From Psettodes erumei (taxonomy: Eukaryota; Chordata; Actinopteri; Pleuronectiformes; Psettodidae): a DNA stretch of 64,000 nucleotides. A model generated the notes under the pieces. The model saw only the letters and a program-made list of their open reading frames with translations. It was not told the origin of the DNA and did not search any database. The stretch is taken from positions 2,852,001 to 2,916,000 of the forward strand of contig JAFBJZ010000510.1 in NCBI GenBank assembly GCA_016785225.1, in the 5' to 3' direction. Shown piece after piece: positions 11,578 through 21,960 of the stretch. A program made the position numbers and the translations under genes. Each line of letters opens with the position of its first letter. Position 1 is the first letter of the stretch.

Positions 11578-11765
11578 AGGAAGAGTCCCTCCACAGTAGA
11601 GACCCCACACACACACACACACTCACACCCACATGCACACTCAACTTCTCTGCTCACAGCCACAAAGCAGCCGTGACAGAAATTGGGCAGCAGGTTAATA
11701 ACTACTGCCCATCCTCACAGCGCCCAGGGCCACACTCACACACGCACACACACATTCACAGACAG
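11578..11765. repeat. CA-rich imperfect repeat
   Basis: CACACACACACACTCACACC near 11605 and CACACTCACACACGCACACA near 11732 in mixed sequence. 11241-11577 is unrecognised unique DNA, possibly the decayed 5' part of the mariner insertion. Confidence 0.6.
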
Positions 11766-11879
11766 CATGTCCAGGTACTGCAGATGATAAAGTGTTAGGT
11801 CTTGGTATTGAGTCAGTGTGTGTCAAGGATGTCCAGCTCTGCTCTATTTCCTCTGCATGCTATTAGATTAAGAAACTGC

Positions 11880-11936
11880 CACACACACACACACACACAA
11901 GCGCGCGCGCACACACACACACACACACACAAACAC
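11880..11936. repeat. (CA)n-(GC)n-(CA)n alternating tract, Z-DNA-prone
   Basis: CA10, AAGCGCGCGCGC and CA10 in succession. 11937-12949 is unique sequence without recognised features. Confidence 0.9.
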
Positions 11937-12949
11937 AATGAGAACTGCCTTACTTCTGGTTTTCTTGTCGACTTTGCTTTCCTCATCTTTCCACCTGTTA
12001 GTGTTCATAATATGTGATATGGAATTCCGCAAACCTTAATTCAACATAGTTTTACCAAATGTCTTTGTTTCCTCTTCAATCTGTATGAAGATATTTCAAA
12101 ATACATCTTCACATTTCCCTTTACTCCCAGAATGCTTCAGGCTTTTACTTAAATCCCTCCCCGCTCATTCATATGATTTCAACCCCTGGACTGATTGATC
12201 ATGGAGGGAGCAGCAGCATCAGTGCTGTGGGGAAACAGGTGAACACAGAGACTGTGTCATAAGAGTGGCGTAAGGATTAATGATGCCCATTAGAAAGAAG
12301 AAACTACTGCACTCCGGTCCATTTGATGCAGTCTTGATCCAGGATTGAACCAACAGTTGAAGTATTGTCTACTCTACTGTCCATACAGGAGCACATTTCC
12401 ATTTCCTCTTTTTACAACAGTAACAAATAACAAACAGCAGAAAAATACAGCTTTGTCTTAAAGGGTAAACTTGGTGGTATTCAACATCTACATTATCATC
12501 TATAAATTCCAAAAATGACCAAAACCCATATTTTTAGACTAATATGGTTCAGTCTATTGAGGGTGAAAAGAGTTCTGTGCTAATGTGCAACAAAGGCAGT
12601 GTGAAAGCAGCAGGCATTAGAATGTATGTTTCAGAGGGGAGAGTTAGACGAATCATGTTCTGTTTAAGGTGGAATCAAGACTTATCTTAAGGTGGAATTA
12701 CCCTGAAAACACTCAGCCAAAATTCTGTGAGAGGGAAAAGAACACAGAAAGGAGCTAAACTCACACATTTGTTGAATCTGGAGGTTTTTATTTGTCCTCT
12801 TTTATGGTGTGAAGGCATTTTTGGACACAGAGAGACTAATTGTGAATGTAGAGAAAAAAGAGGAGAGATGGATGGAGAGTCTGAGGGAGGGATAGAAAGA
12901 GGGGGAAGTTGTGTGTGTGGGCGATGGATGGGGAAAGATAAACGGCTCT

Positions 12950-13085
12950 TCTTTGATGGTGTGAGGCGTCGATTGAAACGGCGAATAAAGGCCGGCTTTC
13001 ATCAGCCAATGGGCTGTTAGTGACACAGGGGGATTGAGCCAAACCGATTGGCCGGGAGCCTGAGAACACTTCCTGGGCCAGCAAA
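12950..13085. promoter_or_regulatory. GC-richer patch with two inverted CCAAT boxes
   Basis: AGCCAATGGG (13005-13014) and CCGATTGGCC (13045-13054) are opposed NF-Y-type CCAAT boxes 40 bp apart, with several CpGs (GGCGTCGATTG, AACGGCGAATAAAGG). This layout is promoter- or enhancer-like, but no open frame or transcript start is visible nearby. Confidence 0.35.
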
Positions 13086-13099
13086 ACTGCACGCTCTGT

Positions 13100-13260
13100 C
13101 ACCCCACCATTCTTCCCCCTCCATCCCTCTCTCTCTCTCCCTCCGTCTCTCTCACTTTCATTCTTTGTTTTGCTCCATTAATTACTCTTCCTCTCTCTCT
13201 TTCTCTTTCTCTCTCACTTTTTCCTCAACATCTCTGTGTCTTCTTCTCTCTGTCTTTTTA
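13100..13260 (-). repeat. CT-rich simple sequence
   Basis: Runs of TCTCTCTCTCC, CTCTCTCTCTTTCTC and related words; continuous with the pyrimidine-rich character of the region. Confidence 0.7.
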
Positions 13261-13428
13261 TGCCTCAGCACCAGCAACAGCCTCAGTCGGGGGCATTATG
13301 TCCATCCATCTGTCCCTCCATTCTCATCAATGTGATAACCCACACAACATCTTTTAAGGACTTTCTTCAAATTTGGCACAAACTTTTTCAAAAGAAAATT
13401 GAGGTTGAAGGTCAAAGGTTAAAGGTCA

Positions 13429-13443
13429 AGGTCACTGTGACCT
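13429..13443. promoter_or_regulatory. Perfect consensus ERE palindrome (IR3), second copy
   Basis: Same 15-mer as at 3713-3727, AGGTCACTGTGACCT. It is preceded by GGTCAAAGGTTAAAGGTCA, which adds DR1-like and TCAAGGTCA (ERR/SF1-type) half-site arrangements within 25 bp. Confidence 0.6.
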
Positions 13444-13537
13444 CAGGTTCTTATGAGAAGAAAGCCTGGAGGGAGATTCATCACATGTGGCGCAAGAGTT
13501 GGATTCAGGGATGAACAGACTAGAATTTAGCGTTCAG

Positions 13538-13550
13538 AGGTCAAAGGTCA
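13538..13550 (+). promoter_or_regulatory. Perfect DR1 within the ERE repeat
   Basis: AGGTCAAAGGTCA is an exact DR1. Its second half-site also forms the left arm of an imperfect ERE (AGGTCACTGTCACCT), so the two receptor classes would compete for it. Confidence 0.45.
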
Positions 13551-13639
13551 CTGTCACCTCATAAAAAACACATATTTGGTCATAACTCAAGAATTCATTT
13601 TGACCATATTTCCTTTATTTTCATTGGTTTGTGGAGGAA

Positions 13640-14060
13640 TACAACTGCAGGCACTTTACTTCTTCCCTGTCCTTCTTTTCTCATGTTCCTCTGTCCGTTC
13701 TCACCTGTCCTCTGTCCTCAATGCTTTCTTTCTCTCCTTTTTTCCCCCTCCAGTCTGTTTCTCCTCCCATCCTTTAATCTCCTGTCTGCGTTCCTTCTTT
13801 CCTCTTGTTACCTCTTCTCGTTTTCATCACCTTTATCTTTACTGCTTCTCTCATGTCTTTCTTCCCTGTACCTACTCTATAGTATATCTATATCTTAAAC
13901 TCCCACCTTTCTCACCCATGTCTTCTCTCAGTTATTCTTTCCTTTCCCCACTCCTCTTTCATTTCTTCTTTTTATGTTCCTTTCTCTCCATATTTCCATG
14001 TTTTTTTTGTATTCCTTCATCTTGTCCTTGATCCCTTCATCTTTTTCCTCCTCCTTTTTT
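13640..14060 (-). repeat. Long polypyrimidine tract (about 0.4 kb)
   Basis: C/T-dominated + strand (TTCTTCCCTGTCC, TTTCTCTCC, TCTTTCCTCTTG), followed at 14150-14270 by a purine stretch. Overlapping 89-173 aa frames are low-complexity artefacts. Confidence 0.75.
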
Positions 14061-14264
14061 GTTTTCACTCCACCAGAGAGTGAAAAGTAAAATGTCATCT
14101 TGTCACGTATCAAAAAAACATTTTTCTTTGTAAATTGCTTAAGAAGAGTGCGCACCAGAGAGGGAGAGAATGAAGGAAAAAGATGGAAAGAGAAAGAGAA
14201 AGATGAACGGAGGGCCAAGGAGGAAAATAAGAGAATCATTTTGCTATGAAGTAGAAAGAGAGAG

Positions 14265-14620
14265 GGAGCGTCGCTCGGCTGCCTCAGAGATCGATTGCTT
14301 TGCGGAGCTCCTGACAGGTGTAATTGTAAGGGCGTCATCTGTTCTTGTTTGCACAAAATACATTTTTTTCCCTCTCTCTTTTCTTTTTCAGTGTTTTTTT
14401 CCCTCTGAACCCACGACTGTAGAGACGTGGCATGCCGCGTCGCCGTCACCGTTGCCTAATCTTCCCGCCATCATCCCATTCTTGCGCTTGCCACTGGACA
14501 AATCCCCTGTTATTTGAACAGATGGTCGGAAATCCATTCTGGTGATAAGTTGCCTCTAGTTAGCATTTAGATTACCTGCAAAAATGGAACAATTTACTAC
14601 TCTGCCTCCCAGCATAACTG
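14265..14620. promoter_or_regulatory. Candidate noncoding regulatory patch, CpG-bearing
   Basis: Blocks GGGAGCGTCGCTCGGCTGCC, GCGGAGCTCCTGACAGGTGT and ATGCCGCGTCGCCGTCACCG are unique, CpG-bearing and flanked by pyrimidine and purine tracts; 14530-14585 continues as AT-rich unique sequence. Contains ACAGGTGT (T-box/E-box-like). Looks like a conserved element but this is inference. Confidence 0.3.
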
Positions 14621-14665
14621 CATAACTTCCTCCTCCCCCTTTACCTCCCTCGTTTTTTTCACCCC

Positions 14666-14718
14666 CACACACACACACACACACACACACCTGCCACCTT
14701 TGGGTACCCCCCCCCCTC
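14666..14718. repeat. (CA)12 and C-run
   Basis: CA run at 14666-14690, and a run of C at about 14708-14716 after TTTGGGTAC. Confidence 0.85.
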
Positions 14719-14794
14719 AGCTCCCTGTCATCTTTTGTAGTCGCTTTGACTCATTTTGTAACATATTACATTGAACTTTGACGATTGTGTTAAA

Positions 14795-15420
14795 GAGTTA
14801 GAGGAGGAAGGTGGTGGTGAAGGAGTAGGGGTTCAGGAAGGAGGCAGGCCAGAGGAAAGAGGAAGAGTTACTGGAGAGGAAGGAAGTCAGGTTTGAGGAG
14901 AAAAGGGAATGCAAAAGGAAGGAGGGACAGAAAGAGAGAGGGGGTTTCAAGAATAGAGGGAGAGGAGGCTGAAGAGACAGAGAGATGGAGAAGGAAAGAG
15001 ATGTCAAGGAGGGGATGGCAGGGAAAATAAAGACGTGAACAGGAGGGGGCACAGAAGGAAAGATTTAGGAAAAGAGAAGATGGTGGAGGGAGGCAAAGAG
15101 AAAGCGAGAGGGAGGGAGGGAAAGGAGATACTGAAGACAAATAATGAGAAAGAAAGAGGGAAAGGCAGGAGAAAAAAGAAGAAATGAAGCAAGGTTTGGG
15201 TGTCTAGCAAGGAGTATGCTGGAGGAAGTACGGAGGAAGGAGGGGTAAGGACAGAAATAAGAAAAGGAATTCAGGAAAGAGAGACATGGGGGGATAAAGA
15301 GGGGAGGATGGAGGAAATGGGAAAGAAAAATGATTAGAGGGAGGAAAGGAAAGGCAATGTGGGGAAGAAAGGCAGAGAGAGGAGAGGAAGAGGAGGGATT
15401 CACACAGGAGAGGAGCACTT
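14795..15420 (+). repeat. Long polypurine tract (about 0.6 kb)
   Basis: The + strand is overwhelmingly A and G with units GGAGGAAGG, GAAAGAGAG and GGGAGGGA. The minus-strand open frames here (Ser/Leu/Phe-rich) are translations of the tract, not genes. Capable of triplex or slipped structures. Confidence 0.8.
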
Positions 15421-15711
15421 GCCCTCTCTGAACCTGTCATTCATCCTCTTTTTGTTCTTTTATATGTATAATTATTCACATTTCCCTCTTTCTTCTGTAT
15501 TCCATCCTTCTCCCCATCTTTATAATCAATTTGTAATCATTTTTGCCATTTTGTCCTCTCTCCTCTGACTCCACTCTCGTTTCCTCCGTTTTCTTCATTT
15601 TACCATTTTCCTTGTTCCCTTTCCCACTTCATTTTTTCCAGGTTCAGGTTCTGCTTTCTCTATACTTTCTATACTATGAAACTATATTGGGTTGGGTCAA
15701 GCTGAATTTTA

Positions 15712-15860
15712 AACACACACACACACGCAGACAGATCCAGGTGTATGGCTGAATATGACAGATAGCTGTGTGTGTATGGGCATGTGTTTTTCCCTGCATG
15801 CATTTGTGTGTGCGTGCATGTCAGGCACGCCTGTATGCATGTATGCCTGTATGTGCTCTT
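15712..15860. repeat. Short CA/TG and ATGC-rich simple sequence
   Basis: ACACACACACACGC at 15713-15727, then TGTGTGTATGG and a GCATG/TGTATGC-rich stretch to 15855. Small, imperfect units. Confidence 0.6.
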
Positions 15861-15899
15861 TTCCAACTTGGTCTTCTTCTCCTTCTTTGCTGGTATAAA

Positions 15900-16040
15900 T
15901 TATGTGTCACTCGTCTCCCCAGAGCTGTGATGAGCGTGTGATTTGCATAATCCAGTTAGAGGAGTCAAATGGCGCTGTCTACTAGCAGATTTGGCATGCT
16001 AGCCCCGACGCTAGCTTCATTAGCATGGACTGTTACAGCC
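15900..16040. promoter_or_regulatory. Candidate noncoding regulatory patch with octamer and GCTAGC motifs
   Basis: Unique sequence around the octamer at 15941; then GGCATGCTAGCC and GACGCTAGCTTCATTAGCATGG. Low repeat content compared with the flanks. Confidence 0.3.
15941..15948. promoter_or_regulatory. POU octamer (ATTTGCAT)
   Basis: An exact octamer motif followed by AATCCAG, within a unique patch (15900-16040) that has no repeat character. Confidence 0.35.
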
Positions 16041-16826
16041 TGGATTCGGCCTGACACACACACATACACACACAATGAGGTGTGAAAAGATTCAACCAAT
16101 GTCAACATGTCACTAGCACCTACTTAAGATGTCCAAGATCTGACCAAACCTTGGAACACACAATTTACCTTGCAGTGTAACGTATGCTGCACCCGATTTT
16201 GTTTACACACGTCACACCTGCCTGTACCATGAGATCTGTGCACATGTATGAGACATCACGTCTCGTGCTGTCTGTCTCTTCCCTCCTCTGCACACCTCTG
16301 TGGTGATGAAACAGCTTTAGCAGGCAGGAGCAACTACTTTTCATATCTTTCCTTATGATTCATATTCTCATTGATAGGAATAATGAGATTTAGACGGACG
16401 ACCAAGTGCTTATAAATGTTGTATCTTTAGTTTCTGAACACAAACAAGTGAAAGGGAAACAGAGAGCTTAAAGTTGGCATTTTGTGGGTCGGTTTTGGGT
16501 GGCAGATTAAGGCATATTTTTGCAGATCTGGGGCATGCAGGTGCTAAAAAGCTTGACCTGAAAGTTTGAGATTCCTTGATGTACAGTAAATTCTAGGTTA
16601 GGCATAATGGCCTACTGTTGAAGCACACCTAACATCACATGTGCTCCAATTACACACGCACCTATACACAGGATTAGACACCTATCAAACTGTAGGTGTT
16701 GATAATACGCACTGAACGTAACCGTCTGTTAGTCAGCATGCCACATCTGGCCCCGCTCACAGTGTGTGAATATTTGCATGTGGATATGTTTTTAGGTATA
16801 TTTTACCGACAGTTTCTATATTTACA

Positions 16827-16849
16827 GCGTGTGTGTGTGTGTGTGTGTT
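16827..16849. repeat. (GT)n microsatellite
   Basis: Pure GT run; shorter TG words at 16932-16955 and 17065-17080. 16041-18419 is otherwise unique sequence with nothing that I can assign. Confidence 0.85.
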
Positions 16850-18419
16850 TAATGGATTTTACATGCTGATACAACCACCTCCTGCATGGGTTACATCTGC
16901 CTCCTCTGCATGGTCCCAGTGGGGAGTATGTTTGTGCGTGTGTGTATGTGTACTCCACATGGTTCAATCTTTACTCTCATATATTTATATATTGATTGAA
17001 ATGAAACCAAACTGAATTGGATAAACGTGATTTTTTTTATGGCTTTTCTCGGTGGACCCGCTGTTTGTGTGTGTGTCTGTTTCTGTGTCACAAACGACAG
17101 GCGCTGTCTTACTAAAGTGGAGTTTTAGCTCACGCTGGTTCTTTTTGCTCTTGCTAGCAGCGTGGCCTGGGGATGATGTTGGTTGATTGGCCCAACATTT
17201 GAGTGTGGAGTAAGACATATCAACTCACTGTCCCTGTTGTAATTAAGTTACCCCATGATCTTTCCTTTAGCACCCCCCTCAGGGCAAACTTTTGTTTTTA
17301 GCTCTATTTCTGTGCCGAATAGCTAAATAATCATCCTATTGTGGCTGTAACACGGCAGCCAGTAGTTTTGTGCCAGTCTGTTCACAAAGCTTTTAATCAA
17401 TCCTTTTAGTCTTGAGAGGGTCAGCTCACTGTCGACCTGCCATTGACCCATGACCAGTCTCAGCTGTTCATCATTCAGTTCACCGTTCTCATAATGCATA
17501 AAGTGCTGCTGTGAATGGCTTTTTTCCCTTCATTTTGTAACAAATTTCACATCCCCTCCTAACTTTCAGCCCATGGTGCAAATAGTGCTGGAGCACACAG
17601 TGCTTATTCACTCCTCCTCTGTTATAGCTTTTGTTTATTTTATGTACAGGGTTGGTCATCATTCAAAATTGCTCTACTTTTCTGATGAGACAAAATACAC
17701 TACAGTAGCAAAAGCATGCAAATGTTGTAACCACATTGTTGTCATCGAAAAAAAATGTCTGTCCATAAATGGTATCAAAAATGGGGTTTGAAATAATACA
17801 TCTTGGTGACCTGATACCTAAAAGAATGTAGAAAGTTAATTTACTGTATAATCAGTGAAGTCTGATTTTAAGCAAATGTATCAGTCTCACTTCTGTTGTG
17901 ACTTTTGCTGCTCAAATTTCAGAACCTTTAACATTGGAATGGGGCAAAGACATAGGATTAAAATTCCTCATGTGAGCTGATACAACTACTTTATTAATGT
18001 GAACTCACACTACTACTCCCCCTCCTCCTGAGATACGAGGGACAAGAGAAAACAAGAATATGCAGAAAGAAGGAAGGGAGGGAGACATGCTAAGAGAATG
18101 ACAGGGACAATGGGTGAAATGTTGTCTGAACCTGCAGCTGTGTGTTGGATAATGGGAGGTTGTGGAGAGGTGTGAAAGAAAGCCTCATCTCTGGCAGCAC
18201 ATGAGTCAGGTTTACGACTCCCGTTCATTCAAGTGTATGTGAGTCTTTGAAAGTGTGTGCGTGTGATGTCTGTGGCCCCAAATCATCGCTAAAACCTTAT
18301 AATCCCCAAAACTCAACAAGTATGAAATCATTTAATGTGAATGAGACCAAATGCAATAAAAAATCATCTGAAATTAAAAATGCAGCAGAGAAACTGGTTT
18401 GATGTGACTTTGAGTTGTC

Positions 18420-18760
18420 TCACATGCACCGTTCCGGCCTGTTAACCTGTGTGTTGCTGCGAGCGGAGCTGCTGCACGAGCACAATAATCCTCTGGAGGC
18501 ATTTAATGAAAATCTGCCAGGGCTAAAGGAGATTTTTTTTCTCTATGAGGATCGATACAGTTTCACATTATTAATACATTAATCTGCCGTTTCAGAGATG
18601 CCTGATGATAATTCACAGAAAGACCCCCCCAACCGCCATCCACTTTCTAATCATGCGTAGCACGGTTGCCATGGCAACGTAGCGCAGCAAGCAGTACGTA
18701 TGGAAGCCTGGTTGTCGGGGGCGACTGCAGAGGTAAACGCCTCATACAGCGGCGGGTCAG
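18420..18760. promoter_or_regulatory. Candidate noncoding regulatory patch containing the X-box
   Basis: Unique blocks CACCGTTCCGGCCTGTTAAC, CTGCGAGCGGAGCTGCTGCA, AATGAAAATCTGCCAGGGCT and TTAATACATTAATCTGCCG, followed by the RFX palindrome. The mix of CpG-bearing and ATTA-bearing unique DNA is typical of conserved developmental enhancers. No frame or splice evidence of coding. Confidence 0.4.
18665..18678. promoter_or_regulatory. Perfect palindromic RFX X-box
   Basis: GTTGCCATGGCAAC is an exact 14-bp palindrome and a full consensus X-box, bound by RFX factors that drive ciliary and neural genes. It sits in a GC-richer unique patch with CpGs. Weaker X-box-like sequences occur at 43183-43196 (GTTGCTATGGTTAC) and 49799-49812 (GTTGTCATGGTAAA). 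Confidence 0.6.
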
Positions 18761-18857
18761 AGATCCATCATGGCTGCACGGGCTCTCTTATGAAGCATGA
18801 CAAGGAAAAAAGAAATGGACGACTTAGTGTGACCTCTGATGTCACGCGATCACCGTC

Positions 18858-18950
18858 TTTCACACACACACACACAACCTCACAAAGTAATTCACTTTAC
18901 AAACACACACCTCCACAAACACAACCAATGCACACATCCTCCTCCACCTC
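18858..18950. repeat. CA-rich imperfect repeat
   Basis: TTCACACACACACACACAAC followed by AACACACACC and ACAAACACAACC words. Confidence 0.6.
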
Positions 18951-19059
18951 CAAAGGTGACCACGTGTGGTGGCTTTATCGTGCTTCCTGTTTCCCACCGC
19001 TGCCCCCACAATCCTTCAGTCTCCCACAACAGGAAATTAAAGGAGCATGGCGCAGCCCC

Positions 19060-19260
19060 CCCCACCCCCACAGCGCCTCGACTCTCTGATTTTTTGTGAG
19101 CCGCTATCGCTAATGAAAATCAGCGCGGTGCACCGGACAACGGGGGCCGCTGATAGAGGAGCGGAGTTGTTCACCACACAACAGCCAGCGTCTCCTAACA
19201 AGTGAGCGCTGTAATCGCCCTCCGGGGGAGGGGAGGGGATGGGGGGACAGAGGCCCGGGA
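19060..19260. promoter_or_regulatory. GC-rich CpG-bearing unique patch
   Basis: Blocks GAGCCGCTATCGCTAATGAA, ATCAGCGCGGTGCACCGGAC and CGCCCTCCGGGGGAGGGGAG. CpG density is higher than almost anywhere else in the window. It may be a small CpG island or enhancer; no start codon context or long frame supports a gene. Confidence 0.3.
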
Positions 19261-19379
19261 GCGTGCGTGACTCCCAGTTGATGGAGGCAGGATACGCACA
19301 AACACACAAACACTTAAATACAACCTGAAATTTTTAATAAAGACTTCCACAGTTTTACAGCTAAAAACTACAAATTAAG

Positions 19380-19425
19380 AAACTGTTTGAATGGGGTGGA
19401 CAAAATAATAGGAACACCTGTTAAG
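19380..19425. repeat. Possible short repeat fragment (GGGGTGGACAAAATAATAGG)
   Basis: GAATGGGGTGGACAAAATAA followed by TAGGAACACCTGTTAAGC matches a short phrase that I recall from fish interspersed repeats. Only this phrase is recognisable. Confidence 0.3.
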
Positions 19426-19429
19426 CAGC

Positions 19430-19870
19430 ACTTCATCTTTCGTTCTATCTGATCAACCCGTCCTTTTTTTTTCACAGTTTTTTTTCTCTGTTTCATCATT
19501 ATTTTGTCCTCATTTTCATTTTTAGTTGTCTGTCTCTCCATTCTTTTCTCTTTTCACCTGCCATCCTCTTAGTCTGTCTTTTATCCATTTCCTTTCATCC
19601 ATTCTGATCATTTCCTCTCTTGTCTCTTATCTTCTTCCCTCTTCCCTGTCTCATCTTATTTAATTTCTAATGTCCTCTGTCTTTCCTCTTTGCTCTCTTT
19701 CCCCCACATTGTCCTTTAACCCCTCTTTCTTCCCTTCATTCCTTTGCACCCTCTTTTTATACTATGATTCGTCTCTTCTCTAGACTCTTCCACTTTTACT
19801 GTCTTTTTCCCTTCCCTTGTCTTCTTCTCTTGTCCCTCCTGTCCTCCTCCTCTCTTATTATTTCTACTGG
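19430..19870 (-). repeat. Long polypyrimidine tract (about 0.44 kb)
   Basis: TTTCATCATT and CCTCTCTTGTCTCTTATC-type sequence throughout; degenerate CT repeat without a constant unit. The minus-strand Lys/Glu/Arg-rich frame in it is an artefact. Confidence 0.75.
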
Positions 19871-20694
19871 TATTTAGCGTGCTACGCTCAGACAAGGTCA
19901 CGGAGCAATTTGTAAGTCTGTGCATTTGGCTGCCTCTCCGCCTCGTCTCATCCAGGCACTCAGCCAAGAGAGAACGTCTTGATCCCGCACTCAGGACATT
20001 GTGTGTGTTTGTGTGTGAAGCATTTGTTTGGTTGTACAGAGAAAAATGTAATATGTGTAATTCTTTAATGGCTGACAAAGGGAGAGGTACAGTGACTTTC
20101 ACTGCTGCAGATCTTAAGACCTGCAGAGAGTTTCCCTGTTTGATCAGCTGCTCTCAAAAATTCCACTTACAGAAAAGAGGCTGGTGCCATATGTGGTCAC
20201 ACGTTTCTATAGAGGTGTATGATAAAACAATAATAAAATATACAGTTCTTCAATAGCATATAACAAAAGTTTAATATATACTGTTGCATGGATTTTGTGA
20301 GTATGAGAGGTGATGTTCTACCAGATATGTGAAGTGTGAGTGAATTTTCTGCCCCCAAAGAGGAGAGAAACCACAATTAACCATCACTCAGGAGCTAAGA
20401 TCAGTCTTGGTGACAGGTTCTGCCAGGTTCATCATGTTTTGAGTGTAAAAAAGGTTGACATGTTGAATCTTTAAGCACCCAGTCTGTTGTCTATCCAGTA
20501 AGATTCTATTGGTGAACAATAGGTGTAGTGAGCTATCTGTGAGGTTGCCAGATTTGGTGCCACATTGATGTCGGACAGAAAAACCTTCGCTCATCCAGTG
20601 TCTCTGACAATGTGTGCTACAGCAAAGGAGATGCTTCTCAAAACTACTGGTTGGATGAATGCCCTGTTGTTCATTAGGAAAGGGCACAAACAGC

Positions 20695-20785
20695 AAAAGT
20701 AGCTGTCTGGTCGTTATGCTAAACTAGGCTAACAACCTGATAATCTTCTCGTTTCACTCTCAGAGAAAAAAACAATTAGTTTTAA
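20695..20785 (-). repeat. Short interspersed repeat, GCTAAGC-type family, reverse copy
   Basis: CTGGTCGTTATGCTAAACTAGGCTAACAACCT followed by AATCTTCTCGTTTCACTCTCAG-type wording reads, in reverse complement, like the family at 60375-60560 (GAGCGTTAGA.. then GGTTAGTTTAGCTTAGC). I recognise this as a common non-coding repeat in teleost introns and UTRs. Boundaries are approximate and no coding potential is visible. Confidence 0.5.
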
Positions 20786-21029
20786 TGTTGATCTGCTCCT
20801 TGTTTGGAAAGAAATCCTTTATACTTCCTCTTTAACTATAACTTCTCTCTCTTGCTTCCAGTATATGGAGCTCACCCGCTTAACACACAGTACTATTTCT
20901 CGACCTCCCACTCTGTCTCTCTCTTTCTCTAATTTGACCAGAATATTTTGCTTTAATGCATTTTTTTGCTTCTTAAATAAAGTCAGCGTTAATATTCAAA
21001 ACTGCAGCTTATCAATGTTTCTCTCTTTG

Positions 21030-21110
21030 CTGAGCAGCCCATAAATATTAATGTCGATCGGCCACGCTTCCTTGACGCGCCGCCGCATCGCCGTCTTCCT
21101 GCACAGTCGT
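21030..21110. promoter_or_regulatory. Small CpG-bearing unique patch
   Basis: CCATAAATATTAATGTCGAT followed by CGGCCACGCTTCCTTGACGC and GCCGCCGCATCGCCG. The TATA-like AT core beside a CpG-dense block is promoter-like in wording only. Confidence 0.25.
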
Positions 21111-21779
21111 GTGTGTGTGTGTCTCAGTTTGGCTGTGATTCTCGGTGTGAGTTTGCATGAGTTGTATACATGGTCTGTGTGTGGTTGTGTATGCAGGCCT
21201 TCCACAGTTTGTCTGGAAGTTTGTGTTTGTATCTTCATTTTTGAGTGTGTGTGTGTTGCAGTTTGTTTCTTTGCCAGTGTCTGTATGTGCGTGTTGAAGA
21301 GAAAGAGAAGCTAAATGCCCCTGCAGTAATTCTATTCAGAAATAATTGCCCTGCATGTGGTAAATGGTTTATTTTCTCTCTGACGCACACACACAGGCTG
21401 GACACACACACACACAGCCCATGTCCATGCTGTGATGCAGATACATTTGAAAAGGCATTCTTTTCTCTCCATTCTGGCCTTTAATCATCCCCCCACCACA
21501 CAAATCTATGTCTCTGAAAACCCTCCGTGGAGAGGAAACATCTGAAAACTTCATCAAAACAAAGTTATCAACCTTTCACACATGTGATCCAGGTGGAGAG
21601 CTGTTTGATTTTGTTCATCACATCTTAATTTCATTAATTTCATTATCATTAAAGCAGATAAACTCAATGTTTAAGAGGTAAACATCAGTACAATTATTCT
21701 TACATACATTATTTGGGCCTTGGTGAGTTTCTTCTGTTAAAGATAACATGATGCTTTTGATAAAAATTCAGTGACCTAT

Positions 21780-21960
21780 TAAGCCTTCATTTTGAGCCAC
21801 GTTTTTCCACATGGAATGAATGGAAGTCCATCAGTCACCTTTTCTTTTAAAGCTCTAGTTTGGTCTCCATCAACTCCTGAGGCAAACATTTGGCTCCTTA
21901 CATTCTATATGTTCAACTTTCAGCAGCCACTAAAGAGCAGGTGGTGCACAGTGGGATCAT
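21780..21960. repeat. Anonymous interspersed repeat fragment
   Basis: GAATGGAAGTCCATCAGTCA, AGCTCTAGTTTGGTCTCCAT and CAACTCCTGAGGCAAACATT, then a Leu-poor AT-rich tail ending CAGCAGCCACTAAAGAGCAG. A diverged relative is at 38635-38800, sharing the order AAGTCCA, GTTT-TGGTCTC, CCAACTCCTGAG, TGGCTC. Non-coding; the class (SINE or nonautonomous DNA element) cannot be decided here. Confidence 0.5.

Larger units (their letters stand above)
13355..13610 (+). repeat. Interspersed repeat, two units, with ERE and DR1 nuclear-receptor motifs
   Basis: This is a longer copy of the family at 3625-3740. It reads CTTCAAATTTGGCACAAACT, then GGTCAAAGGTTAAAGGTCA, then the perfect palindrome AGGTCACTGTGACCT at 13429-13443. 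A second unit follows (TTGGATTCAGGGATGAACAG, then AGGTCAAAGGTCACTGTCACC) and ends in CATAACTCAAGAATTCA near 13580-13597. The second unit carries a perfect DR1 (13538-13550) overlapping an ERE with one mismatch (13545-13559). The two ERE-bearing units are about 116 bp apart, so the family is internally tandem. Confidence 0.7.

Noticed and set aside
13261..13290. Possible REST/RE1-like CAGCACC word
   Set aside because: Only the left half matches; the right half of the element is absent.
13928..14449. 173-aa minus frame
   Set aside because: Lys/Glu/Arg-rich and Ser/Phe-rich halves match the pyrimidine and purine tracts; no start context, splice sites or family.
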